NCBI GenBank assembly: GCA_035280345.1
Contig: DATEGA010000175.1
Span: 1 to 10,231 of the forward strand
DNA: 10,231 nucleotides
Direction of reading: 5' to 3'
From: DASSJF01 sp035280345
GTDB lineage: Bacteria; Sysuimicrobiota; Sysuimicrobiia; Sysuimicrobiales; Segetimicrobiaceae
Each line of letters begins with the position of its first letter. The stretch's first letter is position 1. The translations under genes were made by a program, and so were the position numbers. Under the pieces are notes generated by a model. The model had not been told where the DNA came from. It made no database searches and was given only the letters and a program-made list of their open reading frames with translations. Shown in pieces: positions 1 through 7,014 of this stretch.

Positions 1-1
1 T

Positions 2-919
2 CGATACGTCGGCCGGCGTCTCTGGCAGATGATTCCGATTCTCTTCGGGGTCTCGCTTGGGACGTTTGTTTTCAACCAGTTCCTGCCCGGCGACCCGGCG
101 CGCATTCTCGCCGGGCAGGACGCCACGCTCGAAGACGTGCAGGCGCTGCGGGCGCGCCTCGGACTCGACCGGCCCTGGCCCATCCGCTACGTCGTCTTCG
201 TCCGCGGCGCGCTCGCCGGCAACTTCGGCCTCTCGTACAAAACGCACGAACCGGTCGGCGCCACGCTCGCGCACTACACAGGCCCGACCCTCGTGTTGTC
301 GGTCGCCAGCACGATGTTCGCCGTGGCCCTCGGCATGGGGGTCGGCGTGCTTCAGGCCGTCCGGCGTAATTCGCTCGGCGACTACGCGAGCACTGTCGGG
401 TCCGTCCTTGGCGTCAGCACGCCCTCATTCTTCCTGGGCCTGCTGCTTATCTATTTGTTCGCCGTGGATCTGCATTGGTTTCCCACCGGCGGGGCCTCGG
501 AAGGCCTGCGCACCCTGGTGCTGCCGGCTGTGACGCTGGGCCTCAGCGCGGCGGCGGCGATCGCGCGTTTTACGCGCAGCAGCCTGCTCGAGGTGTTGGG
601 CGAAGATTTCGTCCGCACGGCCCGCGCGAAGGGCGTCCGCGAGCACTGGGTCCTGACCCGCCACTCGCTCCGCAACGCGCTCATTCCCGTGCTGACGCTG
701 GTCGGCCTGCAGTTTGGGTTCGTACTGAGCGGGGCCATTGTCGTCGAGACCGTGTTCACGTATCCAGGCCTCGGCTGGCTCTTGATTCAATCGATCTCGT
801 TTCGCGACTACCCGGTGCTGACGGCCGAGATCCTGCTATTCGCGATCGAGTTTCTGCTGATCAACCTTGCCGTCGACCTGCTCTACGCGGTGCTCGACCC
901 GCGCGTAAGCTATGCGTAG
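2..919 (+). CDS. DppB-like ABC transporter permease (5' end cut by window edge)
   Basis: Inner-membrane permease of a peptide/nickel-type (Dpp/Opp) ABC importer. It would form the membrane channel with the DppC-like protein encoded next. The frame is open to the left edge and reads RYVGRRLWQ before the first visible Met at 29. That is the usual DppB N-terminus, so the true start lies just outside the window and only a few codons are missing. Counting from Met29, several hydrophobic segments are visible. The EAA-type loop that docks the ATPase lies at about residues 192-223 (EDFVRTARAKG onward), and FTYPGLGWLL at 243-252 and a C-terminal LDPR are typical of the family. The length of about 305 residues fits. 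Its stop overlaps the next start by 8 bp. The substrate cannot be read from a permease alone; the binding protein and ATPases are not in the window. Confidence 0.93.
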   Translation, partial: RYVGRRLWQMIPILFGVSLGTFVFNQFLPGDPARILAGQDATLEDVQALRARLGLDRPWPIRYVVFVRGALAGNFGLSYKTHEPVGATLAHYTGPTLVLSVASTMFAVALGMGVGVLQAVRRNSLGDYASTVGSVLGVSTPSFFLGLLLIYLFAVDLHWFPTGGASEGLRTLVLPAVTLGLSAAAAIARFTRSSLLEVLGEDFVRTARAKGVREHWVLTRHSLRNALIPVLTLVGLQFGFVLSGAIVVETVFTYPGLGWLLIQSISFRDYPVLTAEILLFAIEFLLINLAVDLLYAVLDPRVSYA

Positions 920-1796
920 TGCGGCCGTCTTCCCGGCGCCGGTGGCCGCGGCCCGGCCGAGGCCCCGCGCCCGGTCGTGGACCCGCTTCGTCAGGCGGCG
1001 GACCGCGATCGTAGGCGCGGCCATCACCTCGGTCTTCGCCCTCGCGATGATCGCCGGCCCCTGGATCGCTCCCTACCCGCCGGCCGCCGTGGACTACAAC
1101 CACACCCTCACGCCACCCTCGAACGCCCACCTGCTGGGCACTGACGACTTCGGGCGGGATATCCTCAGCCGGCTCATCGCCGCGACGCGATACTCGCTCG
1201 GGATGGGCCTCGTTGCGACATGCCTCGGCGCGCTCCTGGGATCGGCGTGGGGCATTGCGGCGGCCTTCTACGGCCGCCAGTTCGACAACATCTCGATGCG
1301 GATCGTCGACATCATCTTGGCGTTTCCGGGCTTCCTCCTGGCGATCGCCATCGCCGCCGCGCTCGGCCCGGGCCTGTGGAACGTCGTGCTCGCCGTAGGG
1401 CTCTACAGCATTCCAACGTTCGCGCGGCTCGTACGCGGTCCCGCGCTGTCCGCGATGGGGCAGGAGTTCGTCATGGCGGCCCGCGCGCTCGGCGCCCGGA
1501 GCGGGCGCATCATGGTGCGGCACCTGTTCCCCGTGGCGCTTCCGTCGGTGCTCGTGCTGACCAGCCTGCGCATCGGCACCGCCATTCTCATTGCGTCGTC
1601 GCTGAGTTTCCTCGGCCTCGGCGTCCAGCCGCCCACCCCGGAATGGGGCGCGATGCTGGCGACGGCCCGAGATTTCCTCGGCGTGGCGCCGCAACTGGTG
1701 CTGGCGCCGGGGCTCACGATCTCCGTCGCGGTGTTGGGGTTCAACCTTCTCGGCGACGGGATCCGCGACGCCCTCGACCCGCGGCTGCGGGATTGA
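912..1796 (+). CDS. DppC-like ABC transporter permease
   Basis: Second inner-membrane permease of the same peptide/nickel-type ABC importer, 294 residues, the normal family length. The Pro/Arg-rich N-terminal tail (about residues 1-30) is cytoplasmic, followed by a first membrane segment at about 32-52. The DppC signature LGTDDFGRDILSRLI is at 75-89, the EAA loop (GQEFVMAARALGA onward) at about 183-215, SFLGLGVQPPTPEWG at 232-246, and LDPRLRD ends the protein. The ATG at 912 lies inside the end of the upstream permease gene (8 bp overlap), so translational coupling is likely. No ATPase gene follows; a possible terminator hairpin and a different gene family come next. If this importer has dedicated ATPases, they must lie upstream or elsewhere. 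Confidence 0.94.
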   Translation: MRSAAVFPAPVAAARPRPRARSWTRFVRRRTAIVGAAITSVFALAMIAGPWIAPYPPAAVDYNHTLTPPSNAHLLGTDDFGRDILSRLIAATRYSLGMGLVATCLGALLGSAWGIAAAFYGRQFDNISMRIVDIILAFPGFLLAIAIAAALGPGLWNVVLAVGLYSIPTFARLVRGPALSAMGQEFVMAARALGARSGRIMVRHLFPVALPSVLVLTSLRIGTAILIASSLSFLGLGVQPPTPEWGAMLATARDFLGVAPQLVLAPGLTISVAVLGFNLLGDGIRDALDPRLRD

Positions 1797-1826
1797 GGCC
1801 GGCCGTGCCGGGCAGCACTTCGTGGT

Positions 1827-1867
1827 GGCCGATGCCGGAGGGCCCTCCCGATGGCGGCCCGTATTTT
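1827..1867 (+). terminator. Possible rho-independent terminator after the permease operon
   Basis: A GC-rich hairpin begins 30 bp after the DppC-like stop. GGCC (1827-1830) pairs with GGCC (1856-1859), GCC (1834-1836) with GGC (1853-1855), and the core GGAGGGCCCTCC (1837-1848) is a perfect palindrome. TATTTT follows at 1862-1867. The stem has internal bulges and the T run is short and interrupted, so this is a weak candidate. Its position, between two unrelated gene groups on the same strand, supports it. Confidence 0.4.
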
Positions 1868-1904
1868 GGATTCGGAGGGCATAGACTAGTAGCAGCAACG
1901 CACC

Positions 1905-1912
1905 AGAGGAGG
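1905..1912 (+). promoter_or_regulatory. Strong Shine-Dalgarno fixing a GTG start
   Basis: AGAGGAGG lies 7 bp before the GTG at 1920. It selects that codon over the in-frame ATG at 1935, which would sit 22 bp away. I see no convincing -35/-10 pair in the 123 bp gap upstream. Confidence 0.75.
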
Positions 1913-1919
1913 CGGCAAC

Positions 1920-2495
1920 GTGCGACCCGATGAGATGCGGACGATACAGGAGCGGCTGGCGCGTGCGGAACGGCGGCTGCGGGTCACGTCGCTGTGCTGG
2001 CTCGCGGCGGCGATCGCGATCGCGGTGTTGTGGATCGGCGCCCAGCAGGCCCAGTCCCAGTCCTCCACGGTGGTGGCGCGGCGGATCGCGGTCCAGGACC
2101 AGAACGGCCACGAGCGGATCGTCCTATCATTCGACACCAACAACCGTCCGGCGATTTGGCTGCGCGATGAGACGGGCAAGGACCGGCTGTTCATCGGCTT
2201 CGGCGGTGTGGCGGGGCGCCCGCTCGTCGGCCTCAGCGATGAGACGGGACGTCTGCGACTCAGCCTAACCTTCAGCGTTGCGCGCAACACGCCGGAACTG
2301 AATCTCTTCGACGAAAACAACAAGCGGCGCGCGACGCTGGGATTCGCGGAGAGTGGAAACGCCACACCGGTGGTCTCGCTGCGGGACGAGCGCGAGCAGG
2401 ACAGGATCTACCTCGGCTGGAGTACCGCCGAAAAGCCGGTCGTCCTCATCGCCGATGAGTCCGGCAAGCCGATCTGGTCGGCCCCGGCCCCGTAG
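1920..2495 (+). CDS. Membrane-anchored protein with six ~24-residue repeats (first of a tandem pair)
   Basis: Unknown function; 191 residues. The N-terminus is charged and probably helical (about 1-20, rich in Glu/Arg), followed by one hydrophobic segment at about 22-40 and a Gln/Ser-rich linker (AQQAQSQSS). Most of the rest is six repeats from residue 55 to 187. Each has the form hydrophobic-x-Leu-x-Asp-Glu-x-Gly-x-x-Arg-hydrophobic, then Gly/Ser-Phe and about 8 variable residues ending in Pro. The key Asp falls at 60, 83, 107, 131, 156 and 179, giving spacings of 23, 24, 24, 25 and 23. Such regular beta-hairpin-like units suggest a propeller-like or solenoid fold. With the positively charged N-terminus inside, the repeats would lie outside the cytoplasmic membrane. 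The start is GTG, chosen by the Shine-Dalgarno at 1905. A paralogue follows after 12 bp. Confidence 0.85.
   Translation: MRPDEMRTIQERLARAERRLRVTSLCWLAAAIAIAVLWIGAQQAQSQSSTVVARRIAVQDQNGHERIVLSFDTNNRPAIWLRDETGKDRLFIGFGGVAGRPLVGLSDETGRLRLSLTFSVARNTPELNLFDENNKRRATLGFAESGNATPVVSLRDEREQDRIYLGWSTAEKPVVLIADESGKPIWSAPAP
2082..2480 (+). repeat. Six degenerate protein-level repeats of 23-25 codons
   Basis: This stretch codes for residues 55-187 of the first repeat protein. Units begin at about residues 55, 78, 102, 126, 151 and 174; the last is shortened and ends in a Gly-Lys-Pro-Ile-Trp motif. The shared core is Asp-Glu-x-Gly-x-x-Arg, best seen at 83-89 (DETGKDR) and 107-113 (DETGRLR). DNA identity between units is low, so these are old repeats rather than a recent slippage expansion. 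Confidence 0.75.
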
Positions 2496-2507
2496 CGAGG
2501 GACCGTC

Positions 2508-3107
2508 GTGGAGAGAGAACTCGCGGCACTGGAGCGGCACGTTGCGCGGTTCGAGCGCCGGACGCGCCTAATGTGGTTCGCCGGGCTCGCGGCGGCGGTG
2601 ATCGTGGTGGTGTTCTGGGGCGGCGCGCGCCAAGCGCAGTCGCAGGCCACCGCGCTGCGCGTGCGGGAGATCGACCTTGTCGATCCGTCGAATCACCCGC
2701 GGATCGTGCTCGGCACCGACACGAGCAACCGGCCGGCCATCGGAATGCTCGACGACGCGGGCAAGGAGCGCCTGCGCTTCGGCTTCGGGACGCAGCCGGC
2801 CACACCGATCTTCTATCTGCAAGACGAGACCGGCCGCGCGAAGTTGCAGTTCGGTTCGAACATCGAGCACAGCGATTCGCAGGTGACGATGTCCGACCCG
2901 TCCGGCACGGCGCGCGTGTTCTTCGGATTCGGCGTGCAACTGCGGACGCCGCAGTTCGCGCTCAACGACGAACGTGGTAAGGACCGGATCTACGCCGGCT
3001 GGCTCCCCACACGTGCGGCGACCGTCTCGGTGCTCGACGGCTCAGGCAACATCATCTGGCGGGGAGGCACTGCGGGATCGGCCGGCGGCCCGCCCAAGGC
3101 GCCCTAG
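2508..3107 (+). CDS. Membrane-anchored protein with six ~24-residue repeats (second of a tandem pair)
   Basis: Paralogue of the preceding gene, 199 residues, with the same architecture: a charged N-terminal helix (about 1-20), one hydrophobic segment (about 21-39), the linker RQAQSQA, then six repeats at about 54-185. The repeat Asp falls at residues 59, 82, 106, 130, 154 and 177, almost the same register as in the first protein. Examples are DETGRAK (106-112) and DERGKDR (154-160). Both proteins close the last repeat with Ile-Trp. A short Gly/Ala/Pro tail follows. The start is GTG at 2508, with GAGGGA at 2497-2502 as ribosome binding site, 12 bp after the upstream stop, so the two are probably co-transcribed and may work as a pair. 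Function unknown. The gene ends only 4 bp from the stop of the convergent MFS gene. Confidence 0.85.
   Translation: MERELAALERHVARFERRTRLMWFAGLAAAVIVVVFWGGARQAQSQATALRVREIDLVDPSNHPRIVLGTDTSNRPAIGMLDDAGKERLRFGFGTQPATPIFYLQDETGRAKLQFGSNIEHSDSQVTMSDPSGTARVFFGFGVQLRTPQFALNDERGKDRIYAGWLPTRAATVSVLDGSGNIIWRGGTAGSAGGPPKAP
2667..3062 (+). repeat. Six degenerate protein-level repeats of 23-24 codons
   Basis: This stretch codes for residues 54-185 of the second repeat protein. The units match those of the upstream paralogue one for one, with Asp spacings of 23, 24, 24, 24 and 23. The array therefore existed before the gene duplicated, and has since been held at six units in both copies. Confidence 0.75.
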
Positions 3108-3111
3108 CGCT

Positions 3112-4380
3112 CTAGCGGGCCTCGTGTTCCTCGGTCGGGCGGACGTGACCGAACTGTAGCAGCAGGAGCACGTCATAGACGGCTTTGAGGGCGCCGCCGA
3201 TGATCAACGGCCAGCCGAACGCCGACAGGCCGAGCAGGTAGCCCGCGAGGGTCGGACTGGCTGCCGCGGCCAGACTCCGCGGTACGGCCGTAACGCTCGC
3301 CGCCGCCGGCCGCTCGGCCGGGGTCACGACCGCCATCACGTAGGACGTCCGAGTCGGGACGTCCATCTGGGACAGGGCGTTGCGGGCCAGCAGCAGCACG
3401 ACGGCCGTGGTCAGGTTCGGGGCAAACGGAACCAGGATCAGGAAAATGTTGGACGGCAGGTGTGTGAAGACCATCGTGTTGATGAGACCGATCCGTTCGG
3501 CAAGCGGCACGGCGGCCAGGTACGACGCCGCCGAGCAGAGACTGGTCCAGAACAGGATCGCCGAGGCCGTCGGGACAGATAAGTGGAAGGCTTCAAAAAG
3601 CCACAGCGCGAGCAGTGACTGAACGAAAAATCCCCCTCCGAACGAATCGAGACTGAAGAGCGCGGCGAGGCGGTACACGATCCCCTTCGACGCTCCGAGC
3701 GGACGCGGCGGGCTCTCGCCGGCGGCATCGCCTTCGACCGCTCGCGAGAGGGGGCGGTAGAACACGAGCGCCACCGCGCCGAGCGCACCGTAGAGCCAGA
3801 ACATGCCCTGGAGTAGGGTGAGCTGATTCAGGCCGAACCGCGCGGCGGCCAGATCAGGCAGCGCGGCGGCGAGCGTCCCGGCGGCGCCCATGAGCGTGCC
3901 GATAAGGCTGTACCGCGCGAACAGTGCGGTCCGCTGCTTTGAATCCACGATCTCCGCCAGGACGGTTTGTTCAAGCGGAAGGAAGACGCTCACGTCCCCG
4001 CTCGACGGGTTGAGCGTCCCGACGAAGGCGATGATGAGGACCGGCCAGTAGCCGTGGATGAGCGCGAACCCGGCGCCGGTGCCCACCATCAGCAGACACG
4101 CGGTACGCAGCAGCCAGCGGCGCGAGTATCGGTGCGCTACCATCCCCAGCGCGAGCGTGAGCAGGGCGGAGCCGACGAGCGTGCTCGTGATGATCGATCC
4201 GATCGCGAACGGCCCGTAGCCCAGCCGGAGCAAGTACGCCGGCAACAGCAGGGAGACGAAGCCGTCGGCGAACGCCCGAGTGCCGCGGCCGGCGAGGACT
4301 CGTAGGGCGTCCCGCGGGAAGCCACGCGGCAGCAGCCGCCACCACTCATTGCCTGTGACTGCCGGCGCGCGCCCGTTTAT
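3112..4380 (-). CDS. MFS transporter, last gene of the chr-type operon; start codon uncertain
   Basis: Major facilitator superfamily protein with about 12 hydrophobic segments; substrate unknown. Counted from the start proposed here it has 422 residues. A motif-A-like loop (GMVAHRYSRRW) lies at 79-89 between segments 2 and 3, and the conserved stretch NPSSGDVSVFLPLEQ at 124-138 in segment 4. A charged loop at mid-protein separates the two halves. The start is odd. The only ATG before segment 1 is at 4614, 190 bp inside chrB, and I found no in-frame ATG, GTG or TTG between the chrB stop and the start of segment 1. The proposed start is ATA at 4380, because GAGGAG stands 10 bp before it and it gives a normal MFS N-terminus. 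A one-base change (ATG to ATA), a frameshift in the first codons or a CTG start would also explain it. The gene begins 43 bp after chrB, as the last member of the leftward operon. Confidence 0.85.
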   Translation of the reverse strand: MNGRAPAVTGNEWWRLLPRGFPRDALRVLAGRGTRAFADGFVSLLLPAYLLRLGYGPFAIGSIITSTLVGSALLTLALGMVAHRYSRRWLLRTACLLMVGTGAGFALIHGYWPVLIIAFVGTLNPSSGDVSVFLPLEQTVLAEIVDSKQRTALFARYSLIGTLMGAAGTLAAALPDLAAARFGLNQLTLLQGMFWLYGALGAVALVFYRPLSRAVEGDAAGESPPRPLGASKGIVYRLAALFSLDSFGGGFFVQSLLALWLFEAFHLSVPTASAILFWTSLCSAASYLAAVPLAERIGLINTMVFTHLPSNIFLILVPFAPNLTTAVVLLLARNALSQMDVPTRTSYVMAVVTPAERPAAASVTAVPRSLAAAASPTLAGYLLGLSAFGWPLIIGGALKAVYDVLLLLQFGHVRPTEEHEAR

Positions 4381-4390
4381 CGCCGTGTGT

Positions 4391-4396
4391 CTCCTC
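4391..4396 (-). promoter_or_regulatory. Shine-Dalgarno before a non-standard ATA codon
   Basis: On the minus strand GAGGAG (within GGCGAGGAG) lies in the 43 bp gap between chrB and the MFS gene, 10 bp ahead of ATA at 4380-4378. It is the only good ribosome binding site in that gap and is the reason for the MFS start chosen here. Confidence 0.45.
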
Positions 4397-4423
4397 GCCG
4401 CCGACGGTCTCGGCGCTGCGTGG

Positions 4424-5377
4424 TCACCGGCGGGAGCGCCCCGAAGGACGCCTCCCGGCCTTGGCGAGCGACGCGTACAAGCCTTCGAAGAGTGCGACGC
4501 CGTGTGCCTCCCGTTCGGAATCAGTAAGCCCGCCCCAGCCGCCCAGGATCGCGTCGACGCCGGCGATCTCCGGGCGAGAGAAGCGCCCGTCCCGCAGGTC
4601 GATCTCGTGCACAATCTCGCCCAGGGCCCGAAGCCCGGGATCGTCGAGCGCGAAGGCGCGCAGCATCGTCTCGAAGGTGCAGTAGTTGCCGTGGTGCCCG
4701 AACGTGGCGCCGGGCAAGTCGAATGGGATTTCGTCCGGCTCCGCGGCCGGCGCGTACCGCACGATCGCGCGAGGATTTATGAAGCGGCGAATCAGCCACA
4801 CGCAGGCCAGCCGGTCGACGTGGGGCTGGGGTCGCGTCACCCACCGGGCGGTCCGGTAGGTGTCAACGGCCGCGCGTTCGACGCGGCCGCCGGGTGGGGT
4901 CGGGGCGGTAAGTTGGTGCTCGAGGCGGTCGAGCTCGGCCGCGACGGCCGCCGACCCGGGCGATGCGAAGAAGTCGATCCGCGCGATCTCGGCGTGCTCG
5001 CGGCGCAGTTTCGCCAAGGCGTCCCGCGCATCGCCTAAGGCGGGTCGCGCCGTCTTCAGCGACCGGCGGAACTCGGTGATGCGGGCGCCGAGCGCCTCGT
5101 AGTCCTTGCGCCGGGCGCTTGTGAACAGCCCGACCAGCGCCTGATCGGTCATGCCTTCGAACCTGTCGACGTGCATCAGCAGCGCTTCACCCTTCGCGTC
5201 CTCTACTTCCTGGGCGAGCCACTGGAAGGCCTCCATGCACTCCGGGCGGCCGGGCAGCACATGCACGCCGCCCTTCGGCGACACCGCGCCGAGGGTGCGC
5301 AGCCGGCGCCAGACGGCGACTCGCGGACTCGACCGGGTCTTGGACGGCAGCGAGTAGGAAAAGACGAGCCAGCTCAC
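4424..5377 (-). CDS. chrB: ChrB, two-domain chromate resistance/regulatory protein
   Basis: ChrB is the chromate-linked regulator encoded with ChrA; in Ochrobactrum tritici it acts as a chromate-responsive transcriptional repressor. The protein has 317 residues. The N-terminal ChrB domain (about 1-155) opens with the family signature SWLVFSYSLPSK and has RVAVWRRLRTLGAV at 19-32 and EAFQWLAQE at 49-57. The C-terminal chromate-resistance domain (about 178-305) has VDRLACVWLIRRF at 187-199, FGHHGNYCTFE at 226-236 and a later EIVHEIDLRDG. The start is GTG at 5377, overlapping the upstream TGA as GTGA, with GGAAG 7 bp before it. The GTG two codons upstream (5383) has no proper spacing. The C-terminal domain is paralogous to the separate protein at 7923-8363. 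Regulation of this operon's own promoter is a reasonable inference, not shown. Confidence 0.92.
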   Translation of the reverse strand: MSWLVFSYSLPSKTRSSPRVAVWRRLRTLGAVSPKGGVHVLPGRPECMEAFQWLAQEVEDAKGEALLMHVDRFEGMTDQALVGLFTSARRKDYEALGARITEFRRSLKTARPALGDARDALAKLRREHAEIARIDFFASPGSAAVAAELDRLEHQLTAPTPPGGRVERAAVDTYRTARWVTRPQPHVDRLACVWLIRRFINPRAIVRYAPAAEPDEIPFDLPGATFGHHGNYCTFETMLRAFALDDPGLRALGEIVHEIDLRDGRFSRPEIAGVDAILGGWGGLTDSEREAHGVALFEGLYASLAKAGRRPSGRSRR

Positions 5378-5772
5378 CCGCACGCTTCCAGCAGCCGCTG
5401 CACGCGGGCGACAATCGCGTCGCGCGCTTCCCGAAAGCCTTCGCTCACCGCAGGCACGTCATCCCACCATTCCACCCGGCGGCCGGGCGGTGCGACCTCG
5501 TGGAGATCGCATCCGAATGACACGACCTGAGCCGCGGTGCTCAGCTCATCCGGGGTGACGCGCCGCGGACGGAGGGCTCCGACGTCGAGTCCGTCCTCGT
5601 GCAGTCCGTCGCGAACAGACGGAGGGATCTCCGGGTCAGGCTCGATCCCAACCGCCGTTGCGTGGATCTCGACTCCCCGCTCCGCCGCGAATCGATTCCA
5701 GTACGCCGCGGCGATGACGCTCTTGGCGGTCCCATGTAAGCAAACGAACACGATCATCTGCGGACTTCGCAC
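5374..5772 (-). CDS. Low-molecular-weight phosphatase / arsenate-reductase-like protein with Cys-X5-Lys P-loop
   Basis: Small Rossmann-like protein of 132 residues with the LMW protein-tyrosine-phosphatase fold, shared with thioredoxin-coupled arsenate reductases. The P-loop comes right after the first strand: IVFVCLHGTAKS at 7-18, with nucleophile Cys11. The family normally has Cys-X5-Arg; here the Arg position is Lys17. A candidate general acid is Asp104 or Asp105 (EWWDDVP, 101-107). Cys88 (SFGCD) sits roughly where a resolving Cys lies in ArsC, but no clear second partner follows except Cys131 near the C-terminus. Start GTG at 5772, with AGGAG 9 bp before it. The stop overlaps chrB (GTGA). 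It could be an oxyanion reductase, a phosphatase or an inactive binding protein. The changed P-loop argues against simply calling it arsC. Confidence 0.85.
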   Translation of the reverse strand: MRSPQMIVFVCLHGTAKSVIAAAYWNRFAAERGVEIHATAVGIEPDPEIPPSVRDGLHEDGLDVGALRPRRVTPDELSTAAQVVSFGCDLHEVAPPGRRVEWWDDVPAVSEGFREARDAIVARVQRLLEACG

Positions 5773-5817
5773 GGCATTTCACTCCTGTTAGTCGACTCTC
5801 CCGGCCGCGGCGCGCCG

Positions 5818-7011
5818 TCACTTGACGAGCACCCACGCGGGCCGAAGGAGCTCGAAACCTACCAACCCGATCACCGCGGTCGCAGCCACCAGAAGTGGAT
5901 TGCTGACCTTCCACCGGACGAGCGCGAGGAGGCTTGCGACGCCGATGAGCGCGGTGAGCCAGTCGCCGATCGCGATCCGTCCCAGGAGCGCGCCTGCGCC
6001 CACGATCGTGCCGATCGCCGCCGCATACGCGCCTTTCACGAAGCCCTGCACGTTGGGGTTGTCCCGGTGGCGCAGCAGCATGGGCGCGACGATCAAGATC
6101 AAGAGAAACGACGGCAGAAAGATGCCGACCGTGGACACGAGAGCCCCCAGCGGCCCTGCGACCAGATAGCCGACGAACGTCGCCGTAATGACCACCGGCC
6201 CGGGGCTCAGCATGCCCATCGCGACGGCGACGAGGAACTGCGGCCCGCTGAGCCAGCCGGTCTGCTGCACGAGACCTTTCTCGAGAAACGGCACGATGAC
6301 GAGTCCGCTTCCGAACGTGAGGCTGCCCGCTTTCAGGAAAAACACGAGCAGCCGGCCGAGGGTCGCCGGCGCGGCCACGCCGATCTTGATCGGCACGGCA
6401 GCCAGCAGGGAAAGGGCTGGTGCCCCCACCCGCCGGCGAAACAGCGTGCCGTAATACGCGATCCCGAGCAGGCCTGCCGCAAGAAACAGGACCGCGACCT
6501 CCGCCTGCAGCACCACCGTGACGGTGAAACACGCGGCGGCGATGCCCCACTGCAGACGATCCTCCATGCCGAGTTTGGCGAGACGATAGCACGAGTACAC
6601 GATCAGCGCGATCACGGCCGGGCTGACGCCGTAGAAAATCCCCTTCACCGGCGGCAGGTCGCCGAAGTGGACGTAGAGTGCGCCTAGGGCCGCCACAAAG
6701 AAAAAGTTGGGAAGGATGAACGCCCACCCTCCTGCCCACGCGCCCCAAAACCCGCCGCGGATGTAGGAGCTGAAGATGCCCACCTGGATCGCCAACGGTC
6801 CCGGCAGCGACTGGCACACGGCCACGCCCTCGCGGAACTCGTCCTTCGTGAGCCACCGCCGTTCTTCGACCAGCTCCTTTTCCATTTGGCCCACGAGCGC
6901 CACAGGGCCGCCGAAGCCGATGGTCCCGAGCCGCAAGTAATAGACGACGAGATCGAGGATTGGCACCCGATGGGTCCCGTCGCGATACTCGTGCTGCCGG
7001 GTATCGGCCAT
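5818..7011 (-). CDS. chrA: ChrA, two-domain chromate transporter
   Basis: Inner-membrane chromate efflux protein of the CHR family, the long form in which two homologous CHR domains are fused (397 residues, normal length). N-domain: GTIGFGGPVAL at 29-39, EFREGVAVCQSLPGPLA at 58-74, then FILPNFFFV (98-106). C-domain: GSLTFGSGLVIVPFLE at 229-244 and MGMLSPGPVVITATFVGY at 265-282. The paired GFGGP/SLPGP and TFGSG/LSPGP motifs are the diagnostic features of the family. Both halves are strongly hydrophobic, with many membrane segments. ATG start at 7011, with GAGG about 8 bp upstream inside the end of the propeller gene; the gap is 3 bp. A 45 bp gap follows before the phosphatase-like gene. Known members export chromate using the membrane potential; specificity here is inferred from the family and from the two ChrB-type neighbours. 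Confidence 0.96.
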   Translation of the reverse strand: MADTRQHEYRDGTHRVPILDLVVYYLRLGTIGFGGPVALVGQMEKELVEERRWLTKDEFREGVAVCQSLPGPLAIQVGIFSSYIRGGFWGAWAGGWAFILPNFFFVAALGALYVHFGDLPPVKGIFYGVSPAVIALIVYSCYRLAKLGMEDRLQWGIAAACFTVTVVLQAEVAVLFLAAGLLGIAYYGTLFRRRVGAPALSLLAAVPIKIGVAAPATLGRLLVFFLKAGSLTFGSGLVIVPFLEKGLVQQTGWLSGPQFLVAVAMGMLSPGPVVITATFVGYLVAGPLGALVSTVGIFLPSFLLILIVAPMLLRHRDNPNVQGFVKGAYAAAIGTIVGAGALLGRIAIGDWLTALIGVASLLALVRWKVSNPLLVAATAVIGLVGFELLRPAWVLVK

Positions 7012-7014
7012 CGG

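Noticed and set aside
861..2111. A 416-codon open frame on the minus strand opposite the DppC-like gene
   Set aside because: Its product is rich in Arg, Gly, Glu and His with no domain, and it lies opposite a clearly coding permease.
4381..4614. ATG at 4614 as the MFS start
   Set aside because: It would overlap chrB by 190 bp with a non-hydrophobic, MFS-unlike extension.
5374..5772. Naming the small phosphatase-like gene arsC
   Set aside because: The P-loop Arg is Lys, no clear resolving Cys pair is seen, and no ArsR, ArsB or ACR3 gene is present.
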